A stretch of 64,000 nucleotides of DNA from Amblyornis subalaris (taxonomy: Eukaryota > Chordata > Aves > Passeriformes > Ptilonorhynchidae). Position 1 is the first letter of the stretch. Every line of letters begins with the position of its first letter. Of this stretch, positions 1 to 12,560 are shown piece by piece. The stretch is from positions 2,708,203 through 2,772,202 of the forward strand of contig JACAXG010000106.1 in assembly GCA_018881555.1 (NCBI GenBank). Reading direction: 5' to 3'. The translations under genes were made by a program, and so were the position numbers. The notes under the pieces are model-generated. The model saw nothing but the letters and a program-made list of their open reading frames with translations, had not been told where the DNA came from and did not search any database.

Positions 1-1054
1 TCACTTCTGATTTGTTTCAATTATTCATACACATTTATAAGAAAATTACCTTTGTCTCAAAAACTGAATTTAGCTTATTCTTTATCCTTCAATACATATT
101 ATTTCTGTATTTAATGTACAGCTGCAGTTACTGTGTAGAAAAACCGTCCTCAGATCATGCTTTCAGACCCAAGAAAAATATATATTTATTAATTCAGATA
201 TACTTTTTAAATTATCATTTATCAAGCACCATAGTGTTTATTTAGTATTCATATATAAATGTATTTTTTTTCTTTAATGATAACTTGATATGGCTTCACT
301 TTTCCTTACTCTTTCCTGAGCCTGATGCCTGGGAATTATCCCACGTGGAATTTATAAACAGAAGGTTGCAGATTTACCTAGAGCAGCACACTTATTTGCT
401 GATGAAAGCAAAGGGAGGAAAAACAACAGCAAACTAACAAGAACATCAAATTTCATCACAAGAACCATTTTTATCATGAGAATTGATATGAAGGAAGGTA
501 TTTTATGGCTGTCATGAGACACTTCACCTAGAAAAGACTGAGATGTCTGCATTCATGCAGTACATTTGCTGCACCTTCCATCGCCTGGAGCAACTCCCTA
601 CATAGAAAATTTTCTTTCTTTCTTTATTTTAAACCTCCTGAAAAGCAGAATGTAAAAATCCTGCGTGTTCTCCCGCATTGCTACAGGGGTTAAATTGTTA
701 ATGCTTTACTTTCACTCTAGTTTTTTATCAAACTTTCTTTTTTCTCTCCCTGGGGATAAACAAATGGACAGCTTTCCTCTCTAGTATTCCTCCTTCCATT
801 ACCATCACAGCAGAATGCATCTGAGACTATAATAATTCAGTGATGAAATACAAAATGTCGCAATGCCATCTCTCTTAAAGTGAACTGAGATTTTGTTATG
901 CCATTTTAGGTGCACTAATAGCTCCTAAAGTCCCATGGAGTATCTTAATGTGAATTTAATGAGCTGATAGCATATAAATGACAGTACTGTGAGGGTGAAG
1001 GTGACATAACCTTTTTCCTTCTGTTTGATGTTTGTCTTTGAAAAAATACAGATC
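1..1054. other. AT-rich non-coding stretch, no gene seen
   Basis: No coding region, RNA gene or repeat family is recognisable here. The stretch is AT-rich, with short open frames only and a small TTTC-repeat run near 607-625. The last part leads into a CpG-rich patch. Confidence 0.6.
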
Positions 1055-1700
1055 TTTTCGAAACGCGCCGCGTTATTACAACGCGCTGCATCCTTCAGCG
1101 AGGAGCCTGCCATTGTTTCAGCGTTTTACAGCCCTTTCCTGCACTCCTCGTGGCACCAAAAAACACAGGCACTTTTTAGCCCACCATTAAGGTAATTAAA
1201 AATCTAAACACTTTCCCCGGCAGCACAGTGCCAACAGTGCTCGCGGCCGCGTCGCGGTGTGACAACCCATCGCTTTTGCCGTGCTGCTGCCAGCTCTGGC
1301 AGCACGGAACTGGTAAAATCCTGTGTGAACCNCATGGAAACCATCCATCTTTATTTCCTGGGCGTCACCCTTTCATCTCCCGTCCAAGAGGTCTCCTCAT
1401 CAGCGCCGACTCCCAAACTCCGCGCGTCATTACCGGAGCGGCGTCATTCATAAGGAGTCGCCTCCCCTCGCCCCGCGGCGTCAAGGGCCATTGTGCACCC
1501 AAACCCCAGCCCACCCTCGGCGTGGTAATGGGCTGGAACCCCATCAGCACCGGCCTGGATCAGCTCTGCCACCGCCACGCGCAGGGGAGGGAGGGGCCGA
1601 TGGCGAAAGATGAATGTATCGANGATCGGCAGCAGACCCGTAGGAAACAACCGCCGGATTAAGGAGGCAACCGAACGTATGAGGTTGTTAAAGCTTGCCC
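1055..1700. promoter_or_regulatory. CpG-rich patch (possible orphan CpG island)
   Basis: CpG dinucleotides are frequent here (for example CGCGCCGCG near 1064 and a NotI sequence GCGGCCGC at 1243-1250), while flanking DNA is AT-rich and CpG-poor. Two GCGTCAT motifs occur at 1424-1430 and 1441-1447; these are ATF/CREB-type half-sites. A small inverted repeat CTCCG/CGGAG (1418-1422 and 1434-1438) surrounds the first. Open frames of 144 codons (plus) and 130 codons (minus) cross the patch but resemble no known protein and probably reflect the scarcity of AT-rich stop codons. In vertebrates such patches often mark unmethylated promoters or regulatory elements. No exon or transcript can be shown here. 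Confidence 0.55.
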
Positions 1701-1959
1701 GAGTGTAGCAATGAGGCTTTTCTGCTCTGGTTTGAGGCATTGTCCTTAAAACCTTGAATTCAAACTGGAGAAATGGCATCTCAGTGGGGGTTTTTTTTTG
1801 CCTCCCAATCTGAACACTTAGAGATATGTCAGCCAATGGTTTGATTGTTCCTATGCTAAATGTTCTGCAACTTGAAGAGAAAAATTGTCAAATTTCACTT
1901 CTCTTTCACCGCTCATTGTAATCATAGTCCTTCAAAACAATCTATAGATACAGAAATTA

Positions 1960-2381
1960 TAGAATCATGGAATAACCTGAGTTGGAAGACACCCACAAGG
2001 TTCATCAACTCCAACTCTTGGCCATGCAAAGACACCTCAATAATCCCACCCTGTTCCTGAGTGTTGACCAAACTCTCCTGGAGCTCTGGCAGCCTTGGGG
2101 CTGTGACCATTCCCTGGGGAGCCAGTGCAGTGCCCAGGAACCTTTTCCTAATATCCAACTTAAACCTCCCCCAACACAGCTCCAGCCATTCCCTCAGATC
2201 TTGTCCCTGGTCACCAGAGAAAAGAAATCAGTGTCTTCCCCTCATCTTCCCATCTTGAGGAAGCTGCAGACAGGGATGGGCCTCCCTTCAGTCTCTTCTC
2301 CAGCTGAACAGACCAAGTAACCTCAACCACTCCTCATAGTTTCCCCTCAAGGCCCTTCACCATCTTCACAGCCCTCCTCTG
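1960..2381 (-). mobile_element. CR1 LINE, 3' fragment (5'-truncated)
   Basis: The plus strand reads as the reverse complement of a CR1 3' end. It starts with AGAATCATGGAATAACCTGA and continues through the ACAGCTCCAGCCATTCCCTC and GGTCACCAGAGA segments to CCCTTCACCATCTTCACAGC. The element sense is therefore on the minus strand. About 420 bp remain, matching the tail of the reverse-transcriptase ORF and the 3' UTR of a CR1 subfamily that differs from the commonest type in this window. Several frame breaks show it is dead. Heavy 5' truncation is normal for CR1. Confidence 0.85.
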
Positions 2382-5300
2382 ATTATTTATTTATTATTTC
2401 AGTTTTATAGTGAGCCAGGCTTATTTCTTTTACTTTTATGCTCATCAGCTGAATTTAAGTCAATCAAAGGTTTATCAATTTGTTTGTTAACTTTAAAACA
2501 CGGGCAGGACAATGAATAATTTCACAGACAGGGTATTTTCTATCTTTTCCTACAGTCCCAACATTGTTACAGGCAGGACCTAAGACCAAGTGAATTAATT
2601 TTACAAAAGTTATTTCTTCCCCCAGTAGAAATGCTAACATTTGCTCTTCTGAGAGAGAGGTANCTTGGGCTGCGTTTGACAAAGGGGAAAATAAATAAAT
2701 AAAAAATAAGCAGCTTACGTGTTTCAAAAAGTTGGAATTTTGGCAACGTGTGAAATTTGTTTAGAAAAACCTTTTTGTTGCCAGGTGACAAGGCAAAACA
2801 TATCACATATGCTTAACAACCAGCTTGTACATATTTTGTCTTTCCAAGGTTTCTAGGGCTGGTCAGGCACAATGATGCATTACAGCTGAAGGAGCTTCCA
2901 GCAGGGACAAATGTTTGTCTCCTTCCAAAAGAATTTTCCTAATCCTTAAGAAAAACAACTCAATATTTCTCATTGTTGAACGATTGAGTAAGGATTAATT
3001 CTGCTCAAAATTCGTCGCGTTACGAGTCATAACATATATTTTGTGCTTGCTGAGGATGCAAACTACTGGGGTTTTGGCACGTGGAGTTTGTGAGCATTTC
3101 ATGGTATAGTACAGGAGTAGGGCTGCTAATACATACAGAATTCCACAATAGTCTGACATCTCATCCCTGTTCCACCATCAGGCAACAGCACAAGCAGCGT
3201 TAGAACCTACAGATGACTAAGGATCAATGACGATAATGTGTTGAAACTCGTCCTGCTACGTACAAAAGCTTCTGTTGGCATAGTCCGAGCACCTTCGCAT
3301 CACTGATGTTTCCATTTCATCAGCATTTTATTCCACTGATGCACATTGGCATTTCAGAGGAATGGGATAATCGGTTCAGGTTGTGGAGGAACTGGGAGGC
3401 AGAGCAGAGAAAAAACCCAACCTGCACTCAGATTTCCCCAAAGTCCAGAGACCCATCCCTCCCATCCCGAACCTCAGCTCTGGCTGTGAGCATTTACAGG
3501 GATCCCATGGCCTGGAGTTGGAGTTAATGGGCCTCACACATGTGAAATTAATTGTGGGGATAATTCTGGAACAATTACCTTTTCTTGGAAGCCCAGTCAG
3601 CAACTATTCTAATAAATCAGGGTGCTGCTCACATTATAATGACCATTAGTAATCAAATGCATCTGTACACTCAGCCTGTTTGCTCACTTAAAGTACTGAA
3701 AGGCAGGGAAGGGTTTGGTGCCCAAGTTCCCTCATGCCTCATGTACAATATGGACACAGAGGACCTGATTGGAGGAGAGCAATCACCCTGTGCTACCTGC
3801 AATTAGTAATTGTTTGTCATTATGCAAAGTTTCATCCTGATTCNGATCTCTTTTTTAAAAAGTTCGTACTTACACACGCCAAATATTGTCTGGTTTTTTT
3901 ATTTCTCTCTCTTTTGTTTGGCATTCTAATTTTTAGTGTCCCTGAAAGAAAAATTCAGCATGACTCACGAGATTCAAATGTTTTATCTCTAATTACACTT
4001 GTCAGTAGAAAGCCATAAGTCATTTTTCAAAAAGCATCATGGATTCATTTAGAACAATGAGCCATCATTTTGTTATTTCTCTGCTCCTTGGAGGGGTTGT
4101 CCTCTGTGCACCCAGCTGAGCATTGGCCTTTTACAGGTGGATTTGGCACCAAAAAATTTAATTCAACCAACCTTTACAAGCCTGCCACATCTTTCCTCCA
4201 TTCTCCTGTACCTATTCCCACCCATCCTTGGGGTTATAAGCAAGCACACACAGAAAACTCAACACTAAGGAACTTTTCTGTCTATTGGAGAGCACAACTT
4301 CTGGAATTAGATATCCAGTAGGAGCACTTGTGCCTGCAAATTCCAGTTTGCTCTCCCTGCCAGTAAACCACGCTCGCCAGCAAGCCAATTTCCTAGAATC
4401 CTCATCAAAATACAACAACAAAGGGCTATAATGATGGCCAAATCCAATTTATTTAAGAGGGAAAAGGAGACCATACACAAAACTCTGTGCACGACTGTCC
4501 AGCTGCACTATGACACGACCTGCGGCCACTAATATTNGCTGGCCTAACACCTTAAAAATTTAGATTTTATTTACTTTTTACATCCTTTTCTTTTTCATTG
4601 TAGATTACACCCNTTTGCAGTATAAGGCATCCATTTACCCAGTGTAAACTCACATTGTGAGATATGATCCCAGATGAGGTATTGCCTCAAAGAGAAAATG
4701 AAAAATATTCCATGCATTTTAAACATGAATCCAAGATCATAACTTACACTAACCCCTAATACATTTCTGCTATTCTCTGNCAGGAGAGAAAAACAAAACT
4801 GGCAGCTACAGCAATTGTATAATGGTAATTATTGAGAGAAATAATTATACAAAAACCTGTTNCAATTATATACGGGATGGGATGACTCAAAGCAAGAGAA
4901 ATTTAAAGTGATAGTTAATACCTCAGAAAACTTCACTGTGTGACACCAGGCAGCAAAATCAGACAAATAAANGCATCTGTTGAAATCATCCTACCCTCTA
5001 AAGTTTGTAAAAAGTGGGCAAAAAGCAACAGATCTCTGTGGAGATTTCAGGGCAGGCTGGTTTATCAGGGAAGCTCCAAGCAGCATCAAGGTATTCCTAT
5101 ACAAAGGAAAGAAGGAAAGAGGGAAACCTTGATGCAATTTTATTCTAAACAGGCTGTAATCAATTCTTTATGTTCACTTGATAGCATCAGCCCTCCCTCA
5201 GCTGCAGGTGGGTTTAGAAAATTAAGCCACCTCTTCAGAGGTGAGAAATGGTGTGAGATGTGGCAAGGGAGCCGGGAAGCCCCTCGGTCCTAAAGCCCTG

Positions 5301-6635
5301 AATTGCCCACCTGCATCTCTAAGGTCATTCCTTTCTCTGGTTCCAGAGGTTTCCATCTGGGGTTCTGATGGCTGCAGCTGCCCTCACCCCAATGCCCACA
5401 TCCCTCTGGATGAAACATGCAGCCACTGGAATGATCATCCTTGAAAAGTCCAGGAAGACTAACCACGTCTTCCTCATTTTGCTGAATCTCCTTCTGCCTT
5501 TCCCACNTTTTAGCCAAGCTTCTTGTTCTTTGTTCTGTTCCAGATCTTGCTTCTCAAACACCTCTCCCTACTTCAAAAACTTCTGCTCTTTATGTCCCCT
5601 CCCTCCTTCCACCTCATTTTTAAACTTCTGTCCTCACTTCCAACAACTGGCCAAAGCCCTTCTCAAGAGAACAGGTTTTTCATTATGTGTGTGGGAAAAC
5701 ATACAAAGATCTTTAATTCATCTTTATTAGCTACAAACCTTTTCTGAATTACTCTTTTTAGCCTGTTACATTACCTTACATCTGTGTTGCTATTTCACTT
5801 CCTTCTGCATCACATCTTATTTGAAATTGGTGTGACTCAGCTGAGGATTACAAGACTGTAAAATATTACTTCAGTTTATCTTAAAAGTTCCTCTCTGCTC
5901 GGACCACTCAGACAGGCAAAGCATCACATGCACCATTCTGTATTAATAATAACAACTTTTCAAGGTTTGTATTGTGAGAACTTTGGAAAAATCAGCTCTA
6001 ACTAAGCTTTATCTTCCAACTCAACACTGGTCCATCAAAGCTTTCCAGGTACAAGACACAGGGTTTCAATTTCAGAACTGGTGTCATATTTACAGTTGTG
6101 AAGATTACAAAACTTTCTCCCTAAAACTGCAGCAAGGAGGATGACAAAGGCTTCAGGACAAAAGTAAAAATGGCAAAAGGCAAAGACTGTTCTGCTGACA
6201 AATAAGTTATAGACAGTACAACTTGCTCAGCTTGCCATATCAAAATTTGCTTTTTCTGGAAAAAAAAAATAAGAAGAGTTATGTATTTGGGAAGAGGAAA
6301 GAGGANGCTCTCATTCCAAAAAGTCAAGTCATTAATGTCTATATCCCAAGCCAAGAACTCTCCCATGGAGGGTCACAAGGTCACCGACGAAGCCGTTGGC
6401 GGTGCTGTATTTCCCAGCGCCTTTGTTGGGGTTAAGGCCTTCTGCAAAGCACAATCAACTTTTAAGGCACAATATAAAATTTTAACAGTGCTCGTAATTA
6501 GTGCCAACAGTGGCAGTTTCTGTGATGTCTGCGAGGGCCTTAGTGAGGGTCCGTAAATTCCATTTCACTTGGGTCAGCCATCCATCAGGTGATAACTACT
6601 GCTCCCTGCTGCCCTCCTGGGCTGGCTGCAGCAGG
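2382..6635. other. Unique non-coding stretch, no gene seen
   Basis: No gene or recognised repeat. A compact AT-rich hairpin lies at 4826-4847 and is listed separately. The plus strand is pyrimidine-rich at about 5478-5655, which leaves several open frames of 74-120 codons without protein resemblance. There is a short TTTA-rich run near 2385-2400. Isolated single N bases occur, as in the rest of the window. Confidence 0.55.
4815..4852. repeat. AT-rich inverted repeat (nested hairpin)
   Basis: Two nested inverted repeats share this site. The outer arms are TTGTATAAT (4815-4823) and ATTATACAA (4844-4852). The inner arms are TAATTATT (4826-4833) and AATAATTA (4840-4847) around a GAGAGA loop. All arms are perfect 8-9 bp matches. 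TAATTA is the core of many homeodomain binding sites, so a paired site is possible. An AT-rich palindrome of this size could also occur by chance in 64 kb. Confidence 0.6.
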
Positions 6636-6842
6636 GATCATGGAATGGTTTGGTTGGAAAGGACATTAAAGANCATCTCATTCCAACCCTGTGCCTTGGG
6701 AGGAANTCCTTTCACTATCCCAGATTGCTCCAAGTCCTGTCCGATTTGGCCTTGGATATTCCAGGGATGGGGCAGCCACAGCTTCTCTGGGCAACCTGTG
6801 CCAGGGCCTCCCCANCCTCACAGCCAAGAATTCCTTCCTTAA
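6636..6842 (-). mobile_element. CR1 LINE, 3' fragment
   Basis: The plus strand begins ATCATGGAATGGTTTGGTTGG and carries GGATGGGGCAGCCACAGC and GGGCAACCTGTGCCAGGG, the reverse complement of the CR1 3' end. On the minus strand it encodes the decayed CR1 C-terminal segment (residues like RPWHRLPREAVAAPSLE). About 205 bp remain, containing three or four N bases. It is 5'-truncated and inactive. Confidence 0.9.
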
Positions 6843-8737
6843 GAAGAAAATAAAGAAGCTGCAATTGCCATTGAACTGCTCATTCTTCCAGCATATCACG
6901 ATCGGAATGCTTGTCAGGATATTTGGTAGCAGACTTTGGTTTATTTTCACGGCACAGACTTTGCTGCTGTGCATATTTGATTATGACACTGTGAAATGTA
7001 TATTGGGCTGTGTTGCTTGGATAAACTTGGCCAGAAAAATCCCCACCAGAAGAGCAGTGAGTGGGATTTACAGCTCCAACTTCCCAGCACCTTTACTGCA
7101 CAAAAAACTGTTTATTAGCACAAGTTTTCCCTTTGTATGTTGTGTTTACTTGTTTCCCAGCAGGGTCTGCTGATGTTAATGGACTCACAGCAGTGCATTC
7201 TACTTCTGTTATTACAGGTCTAATTCAGTCATTAACATTTCATTAATGGACTGGCCTCCTCGCTGTTTGCATGCCTGTCTAGATATTGATGAGCTTTCTA
7301 GTATAGGAAACTGGTATTTAAGGCAGACTCTTAAAGGTTTATTAAGATGCTCGTGAACCTTCATCGCGTTCTGTCATTTATTTTAGCAGATAAAAACCAA
7401 ACGCTTGAACAAATTTGCATTGCAAAAGTTTTCAGCACCTGAATAGAAAACTAATTCCATGCGAAAACCCTAAGGAGAGGGGGAAGAAAAGATTCCACAC
7501 TTACATCACTTGGATACAAATCTTGAGTTCCTGCCTTAAAACCAGCGTGGCTCAGCACTGCCAAGTCTGTTGTGCTCTACCTTGGAAGAAATTGCATTTC
7601 TGTGGGACACAGATTGATTCCTTTTTCCAAGGGGGTTCTGCAGCTCCACTAGCTCCCAATTTCAGACTCTGAGCTGGAGTTTCTAATCCTTCCCATCCTG
7701 ATCTACTCCATCAGGAACAGCCTTACTGGGACCAGTGGAATTAGTCAAACTAAGAGGCTGCTCAGAAAAACAAAGTGGCAGCTTTGGGGACCTTGGAAAT
7801 GATCACTTTCAGACTTCAGTAACTTTCTGGCTTTATCACCAATGTGTTGGAGTCTAAAAACAATCTCAGTAATACCTGTACTCCAGTGAAAGGTAAATAT
7901 CATCAGGAAATTGCTCCAAAAAGTTATGAGGTGCTTCCTTTTACCATATCTCTGGTTTTCCCCTGCTGAAATCTGTGTTTTCAGGCACCACAGAGAATTA
8001 AAATACACTGCATCGTATCATATGATTGTCTAATGCAGGTACTTTGTGAAAATTACTAATTTGATACCATAATTACGCTTGTAATATAAAATTATTAAGC
8101 ACTGTCATATTGCACAGTAAATGGAACTTACACTGGTGTAATAAAATGTATTTCAATTCCATTACAATAACTTTATCATAGTCTTTAATGGCACCCACAG
8201 TTAACCAAAATAAGATACAGCCAGGAAAAACACTGCTGAAGAGGACCCTGTACTGCAATATCAGGTCACAACAGATAATTTGTGAGCTTCTTTATGTGCC
8301 AGTTTACATTTATGGACACCTGCAACTTATGTTTTCCTGACAAAAGGAGATGTTAAAAAAGTCGAGGTAGGATTAGAGGCCAGTAAACAANATCCCCAGC
8401 GTAATTTCCCCTAATAAATTCAGCAGTATCCATGCCTTTGACTTCTGCTTTATAAATGGAGCTATAAATATTATTGATCCTAAATTCATATTTTTTTAAG
8501 GATCTTCCTCGGTCACTCAGTCAGGTCTATGCCAGGATGACATGAAAATAGATCTGTTATTACNAAACCTGAAGCTTATTATCTTGATAAATGTAGCTAT
8601 GTTTGAGCACTCAGAGGGCAGGGGGGGCAAGGAGAAAGGAGGGACACTATTTTAATATTAAATATGTTTAAAGTGTTTCTCTCCTGAGGAGAACTGTGCC
8701 AACCCAGAACGTACAAGCTACTTATTTAATGGACAGA

Positions 8738-8815
8738 AAAATGAAAAAAAAAGAAAAAAAGGAAAGAGGAAAAGAAAAAGGAAAAAAAAAATAAAGAAGA
8801 ATTATAAGAAAANAT
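8738..8815 (+). repeat. Purine-rich low-complexity tract (A/G-rich)
   Basis: The plus strand is almost purely A and G for about 75 bp, with runs of A broken by G, AAGG and AGAGG. It has no regular unit. Polypurine tracts of this kind are common in vertebrate intergenic DNA and can form triplexes. Confidence 0.85.
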
Positions 8816-11800
8816 GCCAAATCCTCATCTGAACATTTTTCTTTTGTCTGTCAGGGTAAATAAAATGAAGAAACAAACCACAACTGGAGGGGGGGGTGAA
8901 AAACCCAGTCAGCTAAAATGTCATGACTTGCTTCTCTGCAGGTGTCAACTTGACTTCACTGAAATGGCACACAACTTTGATTTTCTCATCAGGAAAAAAT
9001 GTTTATTCCCTCCACCAGACCTAACAGATAAGAACATACTGTGTGTAACATTGCATATTTTGATACTGTGTCTAACTGTTCTGGAGACACATGCTAAAAA
9101 TATTTTGTGTGCTTTGCCTCAAATTGTTGTCATGAATTATTGAATTGAGCTGTTACTTTTTCATTAAACTGGCAGCCTTAATAATTTAAAACACTGGTCT
9201 TTAAGAGACTTACTGTTTATTGATGATCTTCACAGGAAGACAGAGAATCTCCCAATTATTTTATATCTGTCTTGGGTTTTTTTAGGGTTTTAATGCATTG
9301 CATGACTTATCATGTGGTACTGGATGCTTGTATCATTTTAGCACACCAGAAAACATTTCTCTCCATTCAGTTTGTCATTGAGAATTTAGCTCAGATATTC
9401 CTGCAGCCAGTTCTTTCAGCCATGGGAAACTCAGACTCTCTGCATGTTCAGATGCAGCTCATGGGTTCAGCTTCAATTTATTCCTGAAAATGAGGTACAT
9501 GGCAACCTTCTTGCACCCGAGCAATATCTGCTGCTCCAGAGGAAAACCACAAACTAAGGGAAGTGTGAAAGAGTTCAGAAGCTACAGCCCGATTTTGAAA
9601 AAAACTTGAACATTCTTCTCAACTAATTTGAACAAAAAAAAAGTACTTGCTCTGTGATGACAATGGTTGAAAAATGAAGGTTTTGGAAAGTTTGTTGGCA
9701 AATCATCGCATTGGTGTCTTTACCAAGCCCCTTCATCTTTTGAACCTCACTCACTCATACTGCAGAACAAAAAAAAGCAAGAAGCATTTCAAAATACCTC
9801 CTCAAAACCCNGAGCAAACTCTCAACTCCCACAGCCTTCTTGTGGTAGAGCAAGAGCTGACAAAAATCAGAAATTCTGGGAGTCAGTTGATGTGTGTGAT
9901 CCACGGTGATGCGTCACCAATGCTCGTTTTGCACAGCACAACAGCAACAAAGATTGCAAATATTAACTTCAAACACCACATAAAGGATGAATAATCTCCA
10001 TTGCTGCAAATTTTTAGAATGCATCGTATTTCTTTCCCACATATGTCCTCGTAGCCTCATAAAACAAACTGTTTCATTACATGGGCTTGCGTATATATAT
10101 CACAAAACGTTAGCTACTGCTAAAAGTAAGAAAATAGTTTTTGACATCGGAGAATTATTTCCCTACTCTCCTGTGCCTCTGGATCTAAAGGCAGAGCTAC
10201 TCAGCTGTTTAATCTGGCCTGAGTCCAGCGCTGCATTCCGTGGTGAGATGCCAAGAACAGCGATGCCACATGAAACAGAAGTTATCTTCTGCAGACGCAG
10301 TGATCACAGGGCAATTTGTATCCGAACTGATGGAAGGAACAATCTCCTTTAGCTGTCTTGTCTGGTCGGGAGCGATTTTCATTTGGGCAACCAAATTTTG
10401 TCTTATTAATCAGACGTATGAGATGCTGTGATCACTTCACTACAGAGCATTTGCCAACCCTTCCATCCCATGTCCATCGAAATGCCTTCCCTGAGCATGT
10501 CTTCAGTCCTGAACTACCAGCAGAGGCTCACAAATTGCAGTGAACAGCCATTAAATATGGGTTTAGGTTATACAGACGGGCTTTTAAGTGTTGAAATCTA
10601 AATGTATATGGAAAGAAATGGACCTTTTGTCCATTTTTGCGCTTTATCACTTCAAACCTGTCGAGGTGGGAAGGTCTGTTTGCTTTCTGTCCTTCAATTT
10701 AACGTAGCTGTATATGACACCCTTTTAATGAATCCTCAAACCAGTCTGCTAACCCTGTTCAGTTTATTAACTTCCAAAAAGTTTAGATGATATAAAATGT
10801 ACATGTTTAAAGTGGTAAAATTAAGGAGTTGTCCCTGTGGTGTATGAAAAAATACTTATCAATACTTCTCCATTAACACTTGAAGAAGAGTAAAGAATCC
10901 AGGAAAAGAGGGATTTTCATTAAAGCAGAGAACTTGATCCACATTTAGCTATCACAAAAAGAAAGAGAACAAAAGCTATGAAATTCTATTTATGCTCATT
11001 GCTATCACCTGATATCACAAAAAAAAAATCAAAAAAAGAGAAGCAAATAACTAAAAACCTTTGAAAAATAATATAAATAAATTTTACCTCACCTGCAGCA
11101 TGTCTCCACTTTTCCTCCTGAAATTGTTTCCATTTTAATAGAATTTTAAATTTCTTAAAAATATTTAATTTTTTAATAATAGGCAGTACAATCTCTTTCT
11201 GATATGGAGGCATTGAGGTACTTCCTGGTATATTAGGGACATTCCACAAGCAAATACTCCTTTATTCTGTGACACCCCTTCGTGAAAAGGGGCTCTAAAA
11301 GCCTGGTTCCATGATTTCCCATTTCCTGCCACTGGAGGGATTAAATAGATGTCAGGATGGGACACACCTGTCACACCAGGTGAACATGGGCTACTCAGCA
11401 CCCACGTCTCCTTGCCCAAAGGTGATTCTTCCATGGCACAAAACTAGGGGTTTAAACAAAAATAACACGTAGGGAGGTTATTTTACAAGCAGCAAGTACA
11501 AGAGTGATTAACAAATTGGTTTCTGCAACAATCTCAAATAAGGAGGTATTTCATGATGCTGCAGGTGCTCTGTGCTCCCACATTCCATGTTCCTGTTACT
11601 GCTCAGATCTTCCAGCTCTCACACTCAAGGAAATCATTTTCCTCTGTGCAAAGCAGACACAAACATAAGTGTCCTGGCTTGGTATCATCCTGGAATGCTT
11701 TGGATGAGTGGGACACATGGGAAAGATGTATGGCTGCAGAAGAGCAAACTCATTAGGAAAATGTACTGCAGCACATCAGAATTGTCCATTCCTATTGTCA

Positions 11801-12059
11801 TAAAAATACTCACAGTAAGAAAGAACGAGAGAAAAACTAAAAAGGTGTGTGAGCATTTAAGGGATAATTGTATAGAACCTTTTTGAAATCATAAAGTAAA
11901 AAAGGAACTAAAATGGAAGGGAAATACTGGTTGGTTCAATGTTAAAGCTATTGAATGTTTTTCCCAGTGAAACGGCTTGAAATTTTGGCACTTGGAGAGA
12001 CATGGAAAAGGAGATGGAAGAAGACACTGGAAGTAATATAAAATGAGCATGAGAGCAGA

Positions 12060-12560
12060 CAACCTTCCAGTCTGCACCATCATCTTTTACAAGTTCCGCC
12101 AGTGCCGGTCCTGAGCCTGCGCTGCTGCCCCTTCCCTTGGCCATGGCTGCACTGGGCACCACAGCCCCATCCCTCTCTGGAAGGACATGGAAACCACTCA
12201 GCCAGGTGCTATAAAGGGAACGCCAGCACCTCTGGATGTGTGAGCGTCGGGATTGATGTGAGGAGAAAAACCAGCGAGAGAACGCAGCTGGTCCAGGCAT
12301 TACACAGCTCTTCACCCCTGAACGCTTGGAGGCCTCCACAAGGACACTCTGGGAGGCTGCAGAGTGCTGTGCAGGTGGAGAGGGACCTCTTTCAGCTTTT
12401 CAAAATGTTTCTCAGCCTCGGGGCTGTGTATTCCAAGCAGGTTTCACTGGCACATTCCCTCTTTTCCTTCGGACTGAGCCGCCTTGCAGGTTCACCTACC
12501 CCGGCTTCAAGGTTCAAGGCAAAGGCACGAGACCTTCCCAAAGCCTTGGGAAATGTGCTC
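12060..12560. other. GC-richer patch without recognised gene
   Basis: This patch is clearly richer in G and C than its surroundings. It holds a 176-codon plus-strand open frame (12102-12632) and a 143-codon minus-strand one (11908-12339). Neither looks like a known protein, and no splice-flanked exon is convincing. It could be a decayed repeat, an untranslated exon or simply a local isochore bump. Confidence 0.35.

Noticed and set aside
1228..1836. Open frames of 144 (plus) and 130 (minus) codons over the CpG-rich patch
   Set aside because: Both strands stay open because stop codons are rare in GC-rich DNA. No protein similarity on either strand.
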